Below are positions 5,876 to 5,959 of a stretch of DNA of 5,959 bases, in pieces (the first letter of the stretch is position 1; the number at the start of each line of letters is the position of its first letter). The DNA lies in assembly GCA_016189845.1 (NCBI GenBank), contig JACPRT010000128.1, positions 1 through 5,959 on the forward strand, in the 5' to 3' direction. The position numbers and the translations under genes are program-made. The DNA is from Chloroflexota bacterium (lineage in GTDB: Bacteria; Chloroflexota; Dehalococcoidia; Lucifugimonadales; Lucifugimonadaceae). Under the pieces are notes generated by a model. It was not told the origin of the DNA. It made no database searches and saw only the letters and a program-made list of their open reading frames with translations.

Positions 5876-5901
5876 GGTGGCCGGGGAAACGGCCTGCCAC
5901 C
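5876..5901 (+). terminator. GC-rich hairpin after cdsA, possible terminator
   Basis: GGTGGC (5876-5881) can pair with GCCACC (5896-5901), or alternatively GGCCG (5879-5883) with CGGCC (5890-5894) around a GGGAAA loop. It lies 20 bases after the last stop codon of the operon. No T-run follows, so intrinsic termination is doubtful. It could instead stabilise the 3' end of the mRNA or act with Rho. Confidence 0.35.
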
Positions 5902-5924
5902 GGCTCATGCGTTTGCGGGAGGCG

Positions 5925-5957
5925 CTTGCATCAGCGCAAGCTTGCATCAGGCGCAAG
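5925..5957. repeat. Two tandem palindromic units at the right edge
   Basis: CTTGCATCAGCGCAAG (5925-5940) is followed directly by CTTGCATCAGGCGCAAG (5941-5957), identical except for one extra G. Each unit is a small hairpin with CTTGC pairing to GCAAG around a 6- or 7-base loop. The window ends two bases later, so a longer array may continue. The rest of 5902-5924 shows nothing recognisable. Confidence 0.6.
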
Positions 5958-5959
5958 AC

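Noticed and set aside
5902..5959. Edge repeats as the start of a CRISPR array.
   Set aside because: The units abut with no spacers and are only 16-17 bases long.

Overview
This is GC-rich bacterial DNA with densely packed genes, including a 4-base start/stop overlap, a 32-base gene overlap and GTG starts. It contains a two-component regulatory pair on the minus strand and, divergent from it across a 139-base gap, a three-gene phospholipid-synthesis operon on the plus strand. Nothing in the window fixes the taxon. The gene content would fit a high-GC Gram-negative or deep-branching soil or groundwater lineage, but that is only an impression.

Left part (1-1515, minus strand): a NarL/DegU-type response regulator, of which only the receiver domain is inside the window, lies directly downstream of and overlaps a six-helix membrane histidine kinase of the HisKA_3 (NarX/DegS) class. 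Kinase and regulator are evidently co-transcribed and leave the window on its left side.

Middle (1516-1654): the divergent control region. It holds three copies of an AGTCGTGG word, two of them forming an 8-bp inverted repeat, and a separate set of overlapping GGTTC/GAACC dyads. These are candidate operators. No clear consensus promoter is visible.

Right part (1655-5855, plus strand): (1) a CDP-alcohol phosphatidyltransferase with an unusual active-site signature; (2) an 860-residue fusion of an acyl-AMP ligase, an acyl carrier protein and a PlsC-type acyltransferase; (3) a CdsA-type phosphatidate cytidylyltransferase that starts inside the stop codon of the fusion. Read as a pathway, the fusion would activate a free fatty acid, carry it on its own carrier domain and esterify it to a glycerophospholipid precursor. 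The cytidylyltransferase would then make CDP-diacylglycerol, and the CDP-alcohol enzyme would swap CMP for an alcohol head group. The two CDP-linked enzymes resemble, from memory, the E. coli YnbA/YnbB pair, whose product is unknown. The head group here cannot be read from sequence.

Right edge (5856-5959): no gene. It holds a 20-base-period duplication that spans the last stop codon, a GC-rich hairpin without a T-tract, and a tandem pair of small palindromic units running to the window end. No RNA genes, insertion sequences, CRISPR arrays or attachment sites were seen.
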